Source of the DNA: Gibbula magus
Taxonomy: Eukaryota > Mollusca > Gastropoda > Trochida > Trochidae
Reading direction: 5' to 3'
Length of the DNA: 64,000 nucleotides
NCBI GenBank assembly: GCA_936450465.1
Contig: OW388292.1
Span: forward strand, 29,214,368 to 29,278,367
The notes beneath the pieces are model-generated. The model was not told the DNA's origin. It made no database searches and saw only the letters and a list, made by a program, of their open reading frames with translations. Both the position numbers and the translations under genes were made by a program. Each line of letters starts with the position of its first letter. Within the stretch, counting starts at the first letter, position 1. Of the stretch, positions 49,131-63,722 are shown in pieces.

Positions 49131-52100
49131 AATAGGCAGTCTGTTTCGAAATTGACCCAATAAGATTCAATCAAGTTTAATACCGGGATTTTCAGACCAC
49201 CACGTGTCCTCACAAAATGGACGTGTTTTTAATGCTTTTTTAAAGGAAAGTAGTTTTCACGTTGTGTAATGACTTACAAGGCATATTGGAGGATGTGGAA
49301 TCGCTGATATGATAAAATATATTTTCTCTTAATGGCTGGGGATAAAATGCCTTTCAGAATATTTAAATGGAACTGCTGTGTCTCCAAGTATAGGTTACCG
49401 GGGTGATCATCATGCAATATTTCAAAGTAAACGGATTTTAAAGTCCTTTCGATGGCTAAGGTTTTGATTGTCAAGATCATAAGTATGTGGGTTTCCAGAC
49501 ACACACTGAAAGGTGGTAAAGTGTTTCGTCTTTGAAAGTAAAACTATTTTAACCTTCCCCCAGTAACGTCGTTTTCAGAATGAATAAGAAATGTGATACT
49601 AAAGACACAGATACCCGAATGATAGTGTCCAATTGTCATGGAGAACAGTACACCCTTGTCTACTTGTCGCCTCTCTCCATCGTAAAGTGGATTCAAATAC
49701 TCTTGGTATGGCATTTTTGGAAAGAAGATAAACTGTTGCAGTTTACACGTCCACATGCATTAAGCTCTATCCGACATTGACATTGTATGCAATATGAAAT
49801 GTTTGAAGTTCAATGACAAAATAGTAACTTTGACCTGATTCTGAAAACTTGGAGTGATAAATGATCTATGTTTTGTACTTAAATGCCATTAATAAGTTTT
49901 ATGTAACAAAGTAAATATTTGAGACAGGTGATTGTTTCCGAGCTTAAATTGATAAAATGATAATTCTAACATGTTGCTAAATTCTTGCAACGACAAATAT
50001 TAAGTACCATCTAAATCGTGCATCTGTAAGCCCTTCAATGACGATCGCCAAGCTCGTTTAACTTATTACGCGACTGGAATGACATTTTCTCTGACATTTT
50101 CTATGACCATGAACCCCAAACCGGAAGTGCTGTGTATATGAGCAATATCTGGAACGTTTACGAGTTATGACATCGCGGAGATGTCTAGGTGATGAATGTG
50201 GTCTAATTATGCCGAGTCTACACTAAGGTTGGCTCTCTAGACGGCGAATGTTAGGTTTTGTCTACTTGTGTTGCTTATGCATCAAGACAAGGAGTCTTTG
50301 GAATGCCCTAACATCTCTGGAACGGCGTGTTCTTTTTCTTGTTCCTAATTAACTGGTAACAGATGTTTACAATGCCAATCAGTTATCCGTACCTACAATT
50401 TCTAAAGGTAGTTTAAGCGGTGTTAAGGCTTATGTACGGATCAGATATGATGCTTAGAACTTACAATTCCATTTTGAAAATATAACTTTAAAACAATAAA
50501 GTATATTTGATCCTTTGTTTTCCTTATCGTCTGGGTATACCGTACAATATGCTAACAAATAGGAACATATCTCAAATATAAATGTTAAAGTTAATGTTAT
50601 ATTAAGTGATATTTCGTAGTGAAAGATATTCTCCTGTTTTGGGCGCATGAACAATAACTTTGCCAACATTATCTTTTGGAGTAAGTTGTTCCTTTTTACC
50701 TCGATATAGGTTTTTAATGTTTACATGCTCGTACATTCATGATTCATTGCTGGCCTATCTTTAAGATGCTTAGGTAAAATACTCCCTTTGGATAAATTCG
50801 TGTTCTCAGTTCAGTTCGTCTTGGCAGTTGTCATCGCCCAATAACGCGTGTCTAACTGATACTATAAACTCGCGCTCATGTCCGTATCATGGAAATGTCA
50901 ATGTTAGTAAACGCACAAGTCTAGCATCCCAGCTATGCTACTGTGGGTAATAATAATCATGCGTATACATATAAACTGCAGACATAGACGGGAAGATACG
51001 TGTTAAGAATACTGATAAAGACATATTTGAATCTTAATTCCTTTAATTTTTTACTTGCAGTAACAATTGATGTAAAACTTTAATTCATGGTTTTAAAAAA
51101 GCATTCTGATTGTGTCACTGTCCTTACTTGCCATTGTAATCTAAATTTGTATATGTTAATTTAAACCAACTTGTACCTCGTTGCATCATCGCAATATATT
51201 AATTTCCCGTCATATTTGTTTTTGGATCTCAGATATATAACCGAAATATAGTTCTTTACGAGGTTATTAATAAGCTGTCAAATACAGCAATTTCACAATT
51301 TGATGAATGATTACTCTTCCAGGATATGCTGAAGAAACACCCCAAATTTAAAAAATATGCACATTAATTTACACTCATGTGCTAATTAGACCTATATGAG
51401 TTGGTCCATGCCAGTTAACATGAAAGAACGTGTCTAATAACATCATAGTGTTCTTCTAGATCCATGCAGTATGCATGCTGACAGTACAGTAACAAATCCC
51501 CCCTAGTGCTCTCATGACAAATGCTACACCATGAGCTTCAAGCTAGGGGGCCTCCTCAGAGCTCTTGCAATTTCAAAATCCTTTGTCAAGTAATAAGCGA
51601 AAAAAGTCTTCAATTTTGATTTAAAAATGAATACAAATATTTGCCTTCGTTGAGTGTGAAGTTTTGTCACATGAATGTTTAAATTGTACATACCAATATT
51701 TGAATATGTGTATCAAGAATTTGAGATTTATAAACATCTTTAAAGAAGTTTATCATTTTGGGAAAAAGTCGTGCATTTGCTTTCATGAGCGATTGCTTTT
51801 TATAAAGATTATTAAGATTTAGTTTCCTAAGTGCCAATAATCCCTTAAGCTTAAAATCGTGAACAATAGTTTTGTTTGCAGAGGAAAAATTAATAAATTC
51901 TTTTAGAGATTTAATTTTAAGATATCAACCCATACTCTTTGAACTATTAAATGGTAGTATAAAACATATTTACACGAAAATGTAATAATGTTTAACGTTA
52001 AGAATTTAACGTAAAGGTTTTTCTTTTCTTTTCTATTTTTCATATTTGAAACTTTCAAATGACATTTTCGGAAGAATATCACTTTTAAATATTCATTTCT

Positions 52101-53183
52101 TTTGAATTCATTCAAATGAAGACTTAATACTTCATATATGTTTAACATTCTAATTTCTAAGAAAGAATATCCATAAGATCTGAACACTCCAATACGAGTT
52201 TGTTTACTCGTTGAAAACTTAAATCTCTTTCAAACCGTCTAGACATGATGTAGGTCTATTGAAACATGAACACACATGGTGGCAACCTGCTTTGTTTAAA
52301 CCGTTTACACATGAAGGAATTGATGCATATCTCTAAAGACATGCTCCAGTATATTAAAGACCCTTAACCCTCAAACACAGCCACACTTGCACTGCAGAAG
52401 CAAGATAGGCTTTCTGTAATAGACATGTTCGATTTAACTGGGTAAACAGACGTCTTGAACAGATTATAAAGAGAAGGTTTGAAATTAAATATTGTAAATA
52501 TTTTCCTTTCAAAAGTGTAAAAGGAGTCCCGGGCTGTGTCGTTCAAGCACTGGCTCTGAGGCAGGGTTTATTGTGCGCGTGGAAGGAGTAATATGAGCGC
52601 ATTACTCTTCTGACACTGGTTTCTTCAGAGTCGTGCATCCATTGCAAACTGGACGGAGATTGAAGAATGTGAGTTATGTGTACACTACAAACATTACCAG
52701 CTACAATCTCGTAGAGCTTCTTCTCTTTACTGAAGGTCGACGTCACTTTAGAAACACGTCCAAATTTCACTCTCAATTTTAATGATTTTTTTTATGAAAG
52801 CAAACCTTGACGTCAGGGGATCAAAGGAGTTGAGATATAGCGAGTGCGTTCCACGCTAAGCACGTTGTAGAAGGCTTGACAGCACATTATTCTAGCCTCA
52901 AGTGCAATATCAGGGCTATTATTCTTTATGTGCACTAGGTTTTGTATTTACAATCAGGTACATTTGATCCTCGGCGATATTGCTTGATTTGCTGACCGTG
53001 CCAAATCAGAAGTTACTTTGTGGAACATTAGTGTGAAAATACGTGAATGTATCAATGCTGGCTTGTCAGTGAGGTATGCGCCGGTCTGTCAACTAAGGGT
53101 CATGGGCTTCACCAAGGGCCATTCTTTCGCCTTTAATTGCCGATACGGTCAATGAAGTTGGGACTGATTTAGTCATGAAGGCA

Positions 53184-53369
53184 CACCTGTCGAATTAGGT
53201 TACTGTATGTTTGTACCTATATCATTATTCACCTTGATATTAGTCAAGCGACGGCTATCACGTTCACCTGTCAACACGTATGAAATACCTTTATGGACAT
53301 GAATGCAATTTACCTTAATTAAAATAATATATATATCCACTTCTGTATCTCACCTGAGGTTTACAGGTG
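53184..53369. promoter_or_regulatory. CAGGTR group
   Basis: CACCTG at 53184, 53265 and 53351, and CAGGTG at 53364. The last two form an inverted pair (CACCTGAGG...ACAGGTG) with a 7-base gap. This is a candidate E-box site group. Confidence 0.25.
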
Positions 53370-56300
53370 TATTTAAATCCTAACCGAAACCGTCTTATAC
53401 ACTGCACATTTAGTGCATTGGTACATTTATTTTGAACTTTATTCTTACATCCATAAATATTTGTCTTCTTTATTCTTACACATCATGGATATATATATAT
53501 ACTCATACTCATACTCCCTGATGATACCAATGAAACATGTTGGAGTAAAAATGGCTACTAAATATACTTAATTTCATTATGCGTTTGTAAATTTCTAAGG
53601 TAGAGCAAAACTTATTTCTTATATAAATAAGTTTGACTTACAAGTAAAATAATGTTCTTAACCTTAAACTGTATAACTACCCAACATTCTACAGAGGGTC
53701 CCGAAGGGTCGTTATCTCATCTGCCTGTAGGTATTGGTTAATTTCCTTAACTGTATATGTGTAACTGTAACCGAGAAACCATAGTTAAATGCTGTTGATA
53801 CAGGACACAATGAAAATTTAGAGTTTCCAGAGATCAAAGGTATTTACACTTTCTTTTTTTTAAAAACATACTTCGATAAGGTAACCTCGCCCGTCGCTAC
53901 AAGAAAATACAATAGAATCATGTACAGAATTGAACTATATTTTTATTGAGGAAAACATTACGTTTAATACCTGTAACTAATTGAACAGACACGTTAAAAT
54001 ACAATACAGACGTCGAAGCAGACACATAACAACATCTACATTCCTCTACCGAGTTGTACTCTTCAAGTTTTATTCCATTAAGTGTGCATTACGTTAAGGC
54101 CTGTTACTACAAGTACATTGCCCTCATCATATACATTGACGTGGATACAGATCCATGGGAACATGAGGGTTTCAAACCATGTAGAGAGCTATTTAAGTCC
54201 CCGGTACAGGTGTGTAGACGCTAAACACGCCTTCAGTCACGTCCCGACAGCGTTGATGTCAGGTACTGGCCGTGTGTTGAAGGCAGATGCAGTGTACGGG
54301 GCTTAACGTAGCCCTTGTGATCGTAAATAGAACAACCCGTCCCTAAAACAAACTGTCCATTAGAAGGTGTGCGTTAAAATACATCGGTATTTCATTCAGC
54401 AGTCCTGCTGGGACATTATGTGCAAGTTGTGAAATTGTAGTTATGTAGATTGTGTGGCGGAGCATGACAGCACTATGGTCGTATGGATGTCAAATAAAAA
54501 ACTACATTGATGTTTTTTGGTATGTGAAAATTGCCATAAAATATTCCGTGATTGAATTGGGACTTTAAAATCACGAAGTTGTTTAATTTAATTTTACAAT
54601 GCATAAGAAGCATAATGAATAATTAAGAGTAATTTATTCGCAGACAAATGCTAACTTCTATACGATAGCCTTTTAACTCTGCGAGCAATTTTAATGATAA
54701 TAGACACACGTATAAGCACAGAAAATGCTTCAGCATGAAATGATAGATTTAGTATTATAACAAAACTCAACCAATGCAACATACAGCAAACCTACACTTT
54801 GAAAGTTAGAAGAGAGAACACACAGACGACACTGGTTTAGTCATTCTAATGCAAACAACAAACCATAAAGGAGTAAACACAAACGTCAAAAAATGAAGAC
54901 ACGCTTGGGGAGCAAAGGAGCATGCGAGTCTGTCATCAACTTATCCTTGATAGAGTCACGTGACCTGATCACCGTTACCTTAGACAATACAATGAACCGA
55001 TTTATCATGGTAAATCAGCGTACGTTATTAAATTCCAGGCAATTGTCCATTGTGTAACTGTCCGTCCCGTCTCGTTAAAGTGATATCTCTAATTTATTAT
55101 ACGGCTTTAATCTTGCATGCTATTTGCTAAGATTTATTGTTCACGCACTTGTTACGCATGGTCCAAATACCACTGGCAGATTGATTATGTTTGATAACTT
55201 TGTGTTGTATATAAAACCGTTGAGCTTTAAGGTTGGCGTGTATACTTTTCCTTTCCCTTGTCTGCTTAGCTTTGTTCTTCGGTTACCAGTTCATATGGTA
55301 TCCTGCTAGGTATATGGTATACAAGCTAGGTTTGTTCAATGAAAGAGGCGCTCCTTCGTAAACTTGGAACAGTACATCGTGAATCGTTTTAGCTCTTTTC
55401 TGAAAAGTAATTGTAATATATCTTTAGAATCAATGCTCTTTTAATTAAGACAGTTGTTTTGATGTTGCGATACCTGTACCAAGACATCGGAGAAACAACG
55501 ACGCACGTACTGCTTCTATTTTGCTTTGTACAGTGTGAAGCTGGTGACTTAACGATTTCTATACAAATACACCATGTATATGTTGAAATGTCTTGGATAT
55601 GGGTTTTTTAAAATTTCATCTGGTGTCACAAAGTACGATGGCTATCAAGATCTGTTAACAAAGTGAAAATGTGTCAAAGTTTGACATACATATTTAAGTT
55701 CTAACATACAGTACAGGTATTCTCTGCAGCTGAGTGCGCAACTGTATCCTGTTAATGTTTAACGCCTTCAAGTGCCCCTATAATGATAATGGACGCATTA
55801 GAAGTCTTTATTCCCAGATCAAAGAAATAAGAAAAACTGTAGACATCAAAGTGACACATTTATTTGCAATGAAACGACATTCCATTTCGTGATCCGTGAC
55901 AAACAAGCCAAAACTTTAAAGTATCTCGATTTCCTTATTTCGTTTTCGTCTCTCTCGTAGCAACCTGTTTCATGTTCGCTGTTGCATTTAGTGCACTCGT
56001 ACACTGGTATTTCTTTGGGATGTTTGGAAAGCAATGCAATTGTTTAAGGTTTACAGTCATTTTTGAAGATGTTAAGGTAAATGTTTTTCTCAGACAGACC
56101 CCAACAACATTAACCTTTAATCCTCTCATGACGTTCCTAAAAGGTTTTTTTAAGCTTGAACAGTGAATAATTATGACATAGATATGTATCTATATTTGGA
56201 TCTTATTTTTAGGCTTAAGAAAAGGTGCACACTACATTAACCTTAAAGTTAAAATAATTTTAAACTATAAGCATACTTTGCTTGTTGATACTCACATTCG

Positions 56301-58010
56301 AATGAACAAAGTTTAATTGATATTCTTGCAAAAATCTAATATCACGTATATATATCTCAGACAATTAATGTAAAACAATTTATGTCTAAATGACATTAAT
56401 TCTGATTGAAAATGCATACGAAAACAAGCATTAATTTATAGCTATCGTTAAGAACTCGTATGTTTTATTCCTTGCTGATTGGAATGTCGAGGAGGGTCCA
56501 AGCAGTGCATATAACTTGAAAGATAATGAAGTATAAGGAAGCACTATATAAATCTATAATTTCCCTGGCACAAAATTGGTGCAATTTCATGGATGAAATA
56601 CCTTATAGTTGATATAATAACTACATTCAATGTTTCCATTTTATGTTCTTCTTTATCAATACACGGATATAACTGGTATGCACTGTGTTCTATGAAGCGT
56701 TGAAACTCGACCAGAGAAACAATGTCTTTGATAAATAAAGTTACTTATAAATCCAAAAGCTATAAACTCACTTGTGGAAACATCTGAAGGGGTAAATCAT
56801 GGTTGGGATATACTGTGGAATTCGTAACCAAAGAGGAAATATGAATTGAATAGAGTGAATTTTCAAACGTATTATAGTGATAGTTATAGTTTCTCCAAGT
56901 CTCCCATCATTTCAACTTTAATAAAAGTCTAATTGTTATGACGTCGATATTTTTAGATATGTTTAAATGACGTTATGCACTATTTTAATCTGAGAGTTTA
57001 TTTTTTAATTCGCCCTCAATGGATCTGAATGATACAATGTGTGTTAAAATCTCGAACTCATTAAGTTTAATTATATTTTATTATTTCGAAATTATATTCC
57101 AAAACTCACGTATACTGCTTAATCAGGGCATACTTTTGGATAGGTAACACCTCATTATATTTCTTGTATTTTCTTTTAAGCATAAATGATGGATTTTGAA
57201 AATTTTATCCTTATTATTAACTTGCCAACACGTTTAATTATATTCTGATGAACTGAAACAGTAAGAAAGTTATTTTCAACCAAAGCAAAACGCAGAGACA
57301 TCATCAATAATGTCAAAATAGTTATATATATATTTTTTAAAATAATAATAAGTACAATAGTTCATCGTATTTTGATAAATTCACTTCTCTAATCTATATA
57401 ATTGTACTGAGTTTCATTTAGAATCACACGCATGCTGTAATAAAGGATTCTTTTCTAATTTCTCTTCGGTGCAGATTTAACATTTTGAAAATATTCGATG
57501 ATTTTATATTCAGAAGATGAAGGTCGTGCAAGCGAGAAGTTTATCTTGGCTGTGTAGAAGCGTGGTGTGCATCTCTGAAGTATTCAACAGTATGAACATA
57601 CAAATACACGCCAGGGGCACTTTCACATGAGTGCCTCTCCATAATATGGCCATGTTACACACCATGCTTGTATCAAAACTCGGGGAAGGTTTTCAAGCTT
57701 GCCAAGCATGGGAAAGCCTTCTGAAACAGTCTTTGCTTTCAATGCTATTACTAACGGCAGAGTTCACTCGCCAATATTTCCCTTTTCGGTGACAGCATTT
57801 TCACGCCTTCCAGATATTAACATAGAATTTTGTGTCATTATAACAAATAAGGGGGAGAGATAGTTAGACAGGTAGGCTTACCCCCCTAGACGAGTTATAT
57901 GCAACATAATGTGATGATTGTGGCATGTTCTTATGGAAGGTGATATGGCAAGACGATGACTGGTGTGTTAACAGTCTGTGGTATAAAAGATATAACATGA
58001 ATTATGTATG

Positions 58011-58069
58011 TTTATTGGAGGAAGTGTATTTCCTAGTGGCGGCTCCAATAAATCTATTATCTATTATTG
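58011..58069 (+). mobile_element. Retroposon-like 3' end (10-bp hairpin, AATAAA, TATTATC tail)
   Basis: TTTATTGGAG (58011-58020) and CTCCAATAAA (58043-58052) form a perfect 10-bp stem with a 22-base loop. The right arm contains AATAAA, and it is followed by a short TCTATTATCTATTATT tandem tail. The order of parts matches the structures at 22909-22950 and 5187-5230. It is probably a truncated retroposon end. Confidence 0.4.
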
Positions 58070-59433
58070 ACAGCAACTTGCATTTGAATGCATGCAGATA
58101 ATGATGAAAGTTGTTTTGCTGTGAAAACTGAACAACGCTTGCCTTATGTATAAGCGTGTTTTTTTTTATCGGATATGGTTTTGAAATAAATTTAACCTTG
58201 AGGGGATTGTGTGTGTGAATCGTTTAGTGATATGTAGATAAAGAGAGATTTCTGAATTGTGACTTCATATCAGAATACATGTTAATGTGTTTTTGAAAAT
58301 ATAATGATTCAGATTTCATTATACATACGACAACGTTTGAAACCCAACTGTGTAATTACTCACATGGCATTTCTGACAGAAAATTGTTATACATAAATGT
58401 CAAAGAATATCCTGAATCAATAATCATACACGTGTTTACACCAAAAATTCGCCACTTTAGTACATAGAACAACCATTAGATATGTTCATTATGATCAAAA
58501 TAAGCGTCAGGAGTGCTTCAAGGATACTCCATCTGTCCTCTATCTTTCATTATTATCACAGAATAAAGTGCATCCACTTAGCAAATTGTGCTGTTTTGTT
58601 AGATTGTAAGTACTTTCTAATGTATTCCTTATTCATTGAAGCATTAACAAGTATTTCCATGTGAAAGAACTTCTGCGTACACGAAACTGACGAAAGGTTG
58701 TCTATTGCTTTTGGGGAGTTGTCTATCAACTTTAATTGAAACGATTAATTACAAAAATAAATAGAGCGTTAAAATAATACCAATCTTTGATGTTTCCTTC
58801 TGGAATATACCATTGAATCTACAACATATATGATCTAGTTGAATGTGATGCTTAGCACGAAAGTCTCTGTTTGTGATGTTTTGTCACTTTTTATTTGCAA
58901 CTCTTTCACCTGTGATTTATATTTATGAAACGTAAACGAAACTACATTTGGCTCATTTAACAAGAAGTATTCTATTGGTGCGACCCATTATCAGGGATTC
59001 TCTGTGAACACCTGCACTTGGAGGATGACCTGCTTGAGCGGATACGGAGTCACATGTTTAGAGTGTGTTGAATATAGGATGGTGTTCAGAGAAGATGTTG
59101 ATATCATTTGTATTGAATCAAGGATTTAGATAGAGATTCTTGATTGAATGTAGCATTAGTGGACATGTTTGACATGCTAAGGTAAAGAATGACGTGTGGC
59201 TTGAACTTACGTTTTGAACATAATGATTATATGTATATACTGTATTTGTATTGGATTTATTCTGGACTGACTTTACAAGGAAAGCGTAATTGAAGGTGTT
59301 AGAAGTTTATTTTTTAAATTTCAATAATTCAATTTGCACGTATTATGGTTAGAATACTTTCTATTGACAGATCTTGAATGTAAGTTGAAACAGTAGAGTT
59401 TAGTTTAACAGTTAGGTTAAATAAATGTTATGC

Positions 59434-59461
59434 GGTTATTGGTTATTGGTTATTGGTTATC
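59434..59461. repeat. GGTTATT heptamer tandem repeat, four copies
   Basis: Three perfect GGTTATT units and a fourth ending in C. The reverse complement contains ATAACCA words. No function is suggested. Confidence 0.9.
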
Positions 59462-59871
59462 TTTTAGCAAAAGGGGCAAAATAACGAGGGGAGTGATGGT
59501 TTACAATTCTTCAAAGAGATAAATTACCAAAGTTTGTTGTCCACCATGCATCGTTAAAACCGTTTTCAAATATTCATTCTCGTACTGACATATTCGTTAA
59601 GTATGAATTGTGTTAGAAAAGCTGTATGACTTTACTTCGTCTCCTCAACGCTTCCCCTGGTTGGAGTATATTTAAACATAGAAATGCCCTTACCATGGCA
59701 TTAATCGGAATCTACTTTGAGGCAACTCCTCCCGTGTTGACATTCCAACCAATACTCCTCACATCGTTTTACACGTCCTAGAGCTCACTCCAACAGCGTG
59801 AAGACGGAGCTACGTCTCTGCGGGGAGTAGACATGCAAGGTACCATCGCTTTTCCCTCGCTAGTCATAACA

Positions 59872-59925
59872 TACCTGTAATTTGTTACCTGTATTTGCTG
59901 TTTCTTACCTGATGGTTTCCAGGTG
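59872..59925. promoter_or_regulatory. Tight CAGGTR cluster
   Basis: TACCTG at 59872, 59886 and 59906, and CAGGTG at 59920: four sites in 54 bases, the first three in the same orientation. The flank at 59.64-59.95 kb is GC-richer than the surroundings. It is a candidate enhancer core by motif density. Confidence 0.35.
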
Positions 59926-60879
59926 TTAGCGATGGGCTGTCTGTCTGAGACCTTCATCGCCGATGCTAATATAGTGTTTTAACCGAGGTGTTTAACCGAG
60001 GAAGTAGCAAATGCCAGCATGTGTTTGATAGAGAAGAAGTGTTAAACTGCCATAGATCTATTTTTAAATGAACTTAAGAAAATGTGGAAAGTTGCGTTTA
60101 AGATTTCTTGATATGTTTGAAATGTAACTAAATTGCCGACTAAATGGAAATCTTTGTTAAACGAGAAGGTCTGACACTCCACATTGTAATTAAACGACAA
60201 ATAAGTGTTTTCTGTCAGATTTTTATAATTTTATAAATTGCTTGGAGAAAACTCAATGTAGTCATTTTATAAAACGTTACTTAGTCAGTTTATACGTAAG
60301 TTTAACAACTGATATGACCATAACAACTCCGAGACAGAGAAGAGACTCAAGACGCCTGGCCTAGAGTATCGAAGCTCTCTTTGTGCTAAGATAGTAATGT
60401 GCTATCACTGACTTACCATTATCTTAGTTACATAGCTTCTAAAATCTAGGTTCTTGATATCATTCCATTAACCGATCTTGTTGAGAGATGGACTTACGAT
60501 TGATCTTAGAGCTAAGATTAGTTACTGAAACAGTCTCTTGATTTGTAGACCTCTAACTTGTTGACTTAATTTGAGGAGACTTTTCATTATAAATGTTTTG
60601 TAAATGTAAAATTTGACACTGGGATTTGAACGTCTGTAAACTCTGATAAATGTTTAAACGTCATCCGAAATACTATTCATCTAATGTGTGTCTGAACATA
60701 CACTCAGAAGTTGTTTCAGTTCAAGATATTTGCGTCCTTTACAGTCTAGGTTTTATTATTGAGATAAATTATACCATTTACATTTTTGTCCAATATCGTG
60801 TAGAAGAAAGATCTTAAAGGATTGGCTCACGATTAGCGTTCACCTTATTTATCATGCAACTTCTGCTTTATTAAACGCA

Positions 60880-61300
60880 AGGCAAGCTCACGGGGGTGTA
60901 GTATCAATGAGTATCATGCAGTGTGTGATTTGTCCAGGTGTGGGGATCGTTTACCCCCCGGAAAACATCGGGTCCGTATCTGCCTCAGATTAAGGACATA
61001 GAAGCCCTAATCCTGACATAATCCTGCTTGATTTATGAAGCATCGGGAGTTGGTTGATTTACTCAATACAAGGCCTCGACTGAAGGACAAGCTGTTTTAT
61101 TGCTGCCCCTTGCCAGTAAAGTACGACGAGACGTAATGACAGAGCTGTACATAAAAGATTTGCGACGATTTGCCCTTGAACAGGTGTGATAGGGCCTATA
61201 AGATATACCAATAGCTCCCCCGTCGGTCACGACCTCTGCACCATTGTTGCAAGCCGTCAACCCTTCAAGCACTGACGTGGAAATCCTTCCTGAGCAGAGC
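60880..61300. promoter_or_regulatory. Candidate conserved block with paired TAATCC sites
   Basis: A unique, GC-richer block contains two direct TAATCC words at 61008 and 61019, 11 bases apart (about one helical turn), preceded by CAGATTAAGG. TAATCC is the site of K50 homeodomain factors (Otx, Gsc, Pitx). CAGGTG occurs at about 60936 and 61181. The minus-strand frame at 61063-61272 has no domain. Confidence 0.3.
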
Positions 61301-62738
61301 TTTGTGAAATATAAAACAGTCGAGGGATTAAGCTGTGTGCTTAAAATCTTTTCTGTTTGTATTAGATGCCGCTTCGACTCGAATGCAATTTGCTACGGGA
61401 ATAAAGAGATTTCTCACTATTAATTGGTCTTTGTGGGCTGAGGGTATTTTGGTATCGGCATCCAGAATTGATTTACATGTAAACCACGGCATGTGTGCAG
61501 CTTCTGCTTGTAAGGTAGTCTCATTGAGTTTGATATAAATAACTTAAAGGGTCTTGATCCTCGGGAGAGGATGTACTATATCAGGATAGGGATTCCGTCT
61601 GGAGGACGGTTCACTGATGTAGGTGTTTGTTCTTCTCTCCAAGAGTGCTAGAATCAGGATGTGTTACTGCTTCTTGTCTCATTGTGGAATCTTCTCTTTG
61701 ATGAATAATTCCTTCAATCTTTATTAAAATATTTTTTCGAGGTTTTTTTTTCAATATTTAATCGAGCGCTTTTAAATATAGGCCTCCTTGTCTCAGAAAG
61801 CGTTTGAAATTATCGATCTGTTGTTATAATTAAGAAATACATGAAAGAGATCGTTTAAATACAATTTTGATCAATCTGAGTTTTAATACTGCCTCAGTAT
61901 AACATTACTACACAAGAGAAGGAAATCTAAAGAATCATTACGATAAACGAAATATAAAAATAGCTCCTGTTATCCTCGATGTTCTTGTGTACCTAAACAC
62001 ACATGTAAGTCTCGGAACTGCTATCAATGTCACAACTTATTGTATATCACTCCGTGAATAGCGCCATCTTCAGGCTGAACGACAAAGGGAATTAACTCTG
62101 TAAGTTATCAATGTTGTGTCACACTGCTTGTAATGTCATATCCTGCTGTGGCAGAGACTGCAGTACTGATAGAATGGTGCCAAAAGAGGCCAAAAAAGGT
62201 TTTAAGTACCGGCACTGAAAGAGGTTTACACCTCATCCGGTTTATTTCACATTTGCAGGTATTCAGTGAAAATTGGTTACGAGTTGTTCACCAGTATGCG
62301 GCCACTTTACACAGGAATGGATTCTTAGGTTCTCATAAAATGCCCTGTTTTTATTGGTTCTTGCGTTAACAATGTTAACATAGACTTTTATTTTGCAGGT
62401 TGTTCACCCACAACTGATTTTAGTGGCATTTTGCCTTTTAGCCTTAAAAAATGTAATCCGTACCGATATTATACAAGAACATCAAAATAGATTTTTTTTT
62501 GTTCCGAACTATGTAAACATATCGGTTTTTAGTTAAGACTTTGGTTCAGTTAATAAGAAACAGTGGATCTAATTGTAAATCTACCAGACTTAAAAAGGGG
62601 ATTGGATCCTAAGACACACACACGTGCTTAATCACACGTATATCGGTATCCTAACCCTTTAATTCGCGCACACACACCTTCCTGTCAGAGCACGTGGTTT
62701 CGCTTACTCCGAGATCTTCAGATAATGAAAGCCAGAGT

Positions 62739-62750
62739 GCATGCGCAGAG
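62739..62750. promoter_or_regulatory. NRF1-like word
   Basis: GCATGCGCAGAG here is an exact copy of the 12-mer at 6898-6909. It resembles an NRF1 half palindrome. The surrounding 62.6-63.05 kb is GC-richer, with several overlapping small frames but no recognisable gene. Confidence 0.25.
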
Positions 62751-63722
62751 GGCCGGGTATGCAATATTCGCGGGCATCTATCTATGTAGCCTGCAGAACG
62801 TTTGTTTTCATCCTGGCAGGATCTATTTTGTATTTGGTGTCACAAGCGTCTTGTTTTGTCAGAGCATGTTGATTTACACGCGCAGCTGTTGCACGAACGA
62901 CGCTCACTGCATAACGGACTGCTTCGGTTACACGTTAAACAGACGTCTTATCGCCTAGTTATTTATGAAAGTCGTTTCTCACGTGCACAGTCGTGCATTG
63001 CCAGACCTGCATGTTTGTTTATGCGCTATGTTGTTATGAGACGATAATCCTCTGGCGTAGTCTGGAATAACATTTAACATTCTGATTCGTACCACATGAA
63101 ACAAAGTTGTGTTAAGAGTACAAATACAATACCCCGTCCATACCTGCATTGTGCCCTTTAATCACTACGCAGCACAACACATCCTTGTATTCTTGCTGTT
63201 CTTCTGGGAATATGCTGCGGTGGTTTGGTATGTCATACAGGGCACGTGTTGACATATCACATCTCTAGACGGTGATGCTATCATGCGCTTGTTTGTTTTC
63301 ACTTTCAGAACCATTGTAAGGGGTTTTGTTTTTCAACACTTACATGCTTTTCAGAAGGTTCTTGGATTTGGTTTTCGGAAAATTACCTTTTCCTGTTTTT
63401 GTCAAAGTCGGATAAATCTAATCTTTTAACTTAGATAAGGCCGCTGTCTTTTTACCTTTTCGATGTTGCTCTATCCATGAATATAACATCACTATGGTGC
63501 AGTAGATTGAAAATCAGAATCTCGTTATGTTATTAACTCGTACCTTTAGGTTTCAAGTTCTTGTACATAATCATTGAAATGAAATAATTATGGTTCTGAG
63601 TAATGCTGGTATGTTTTCTCTGCTCTAATTGCTTCCCAATATCTTCGACGTAAGAATACGAAATTCAATAGAAGGTAAGAAGGGAACGATGCATCAGGTT
63701 TTCCAGGGGGTTGGTAAAGTAC

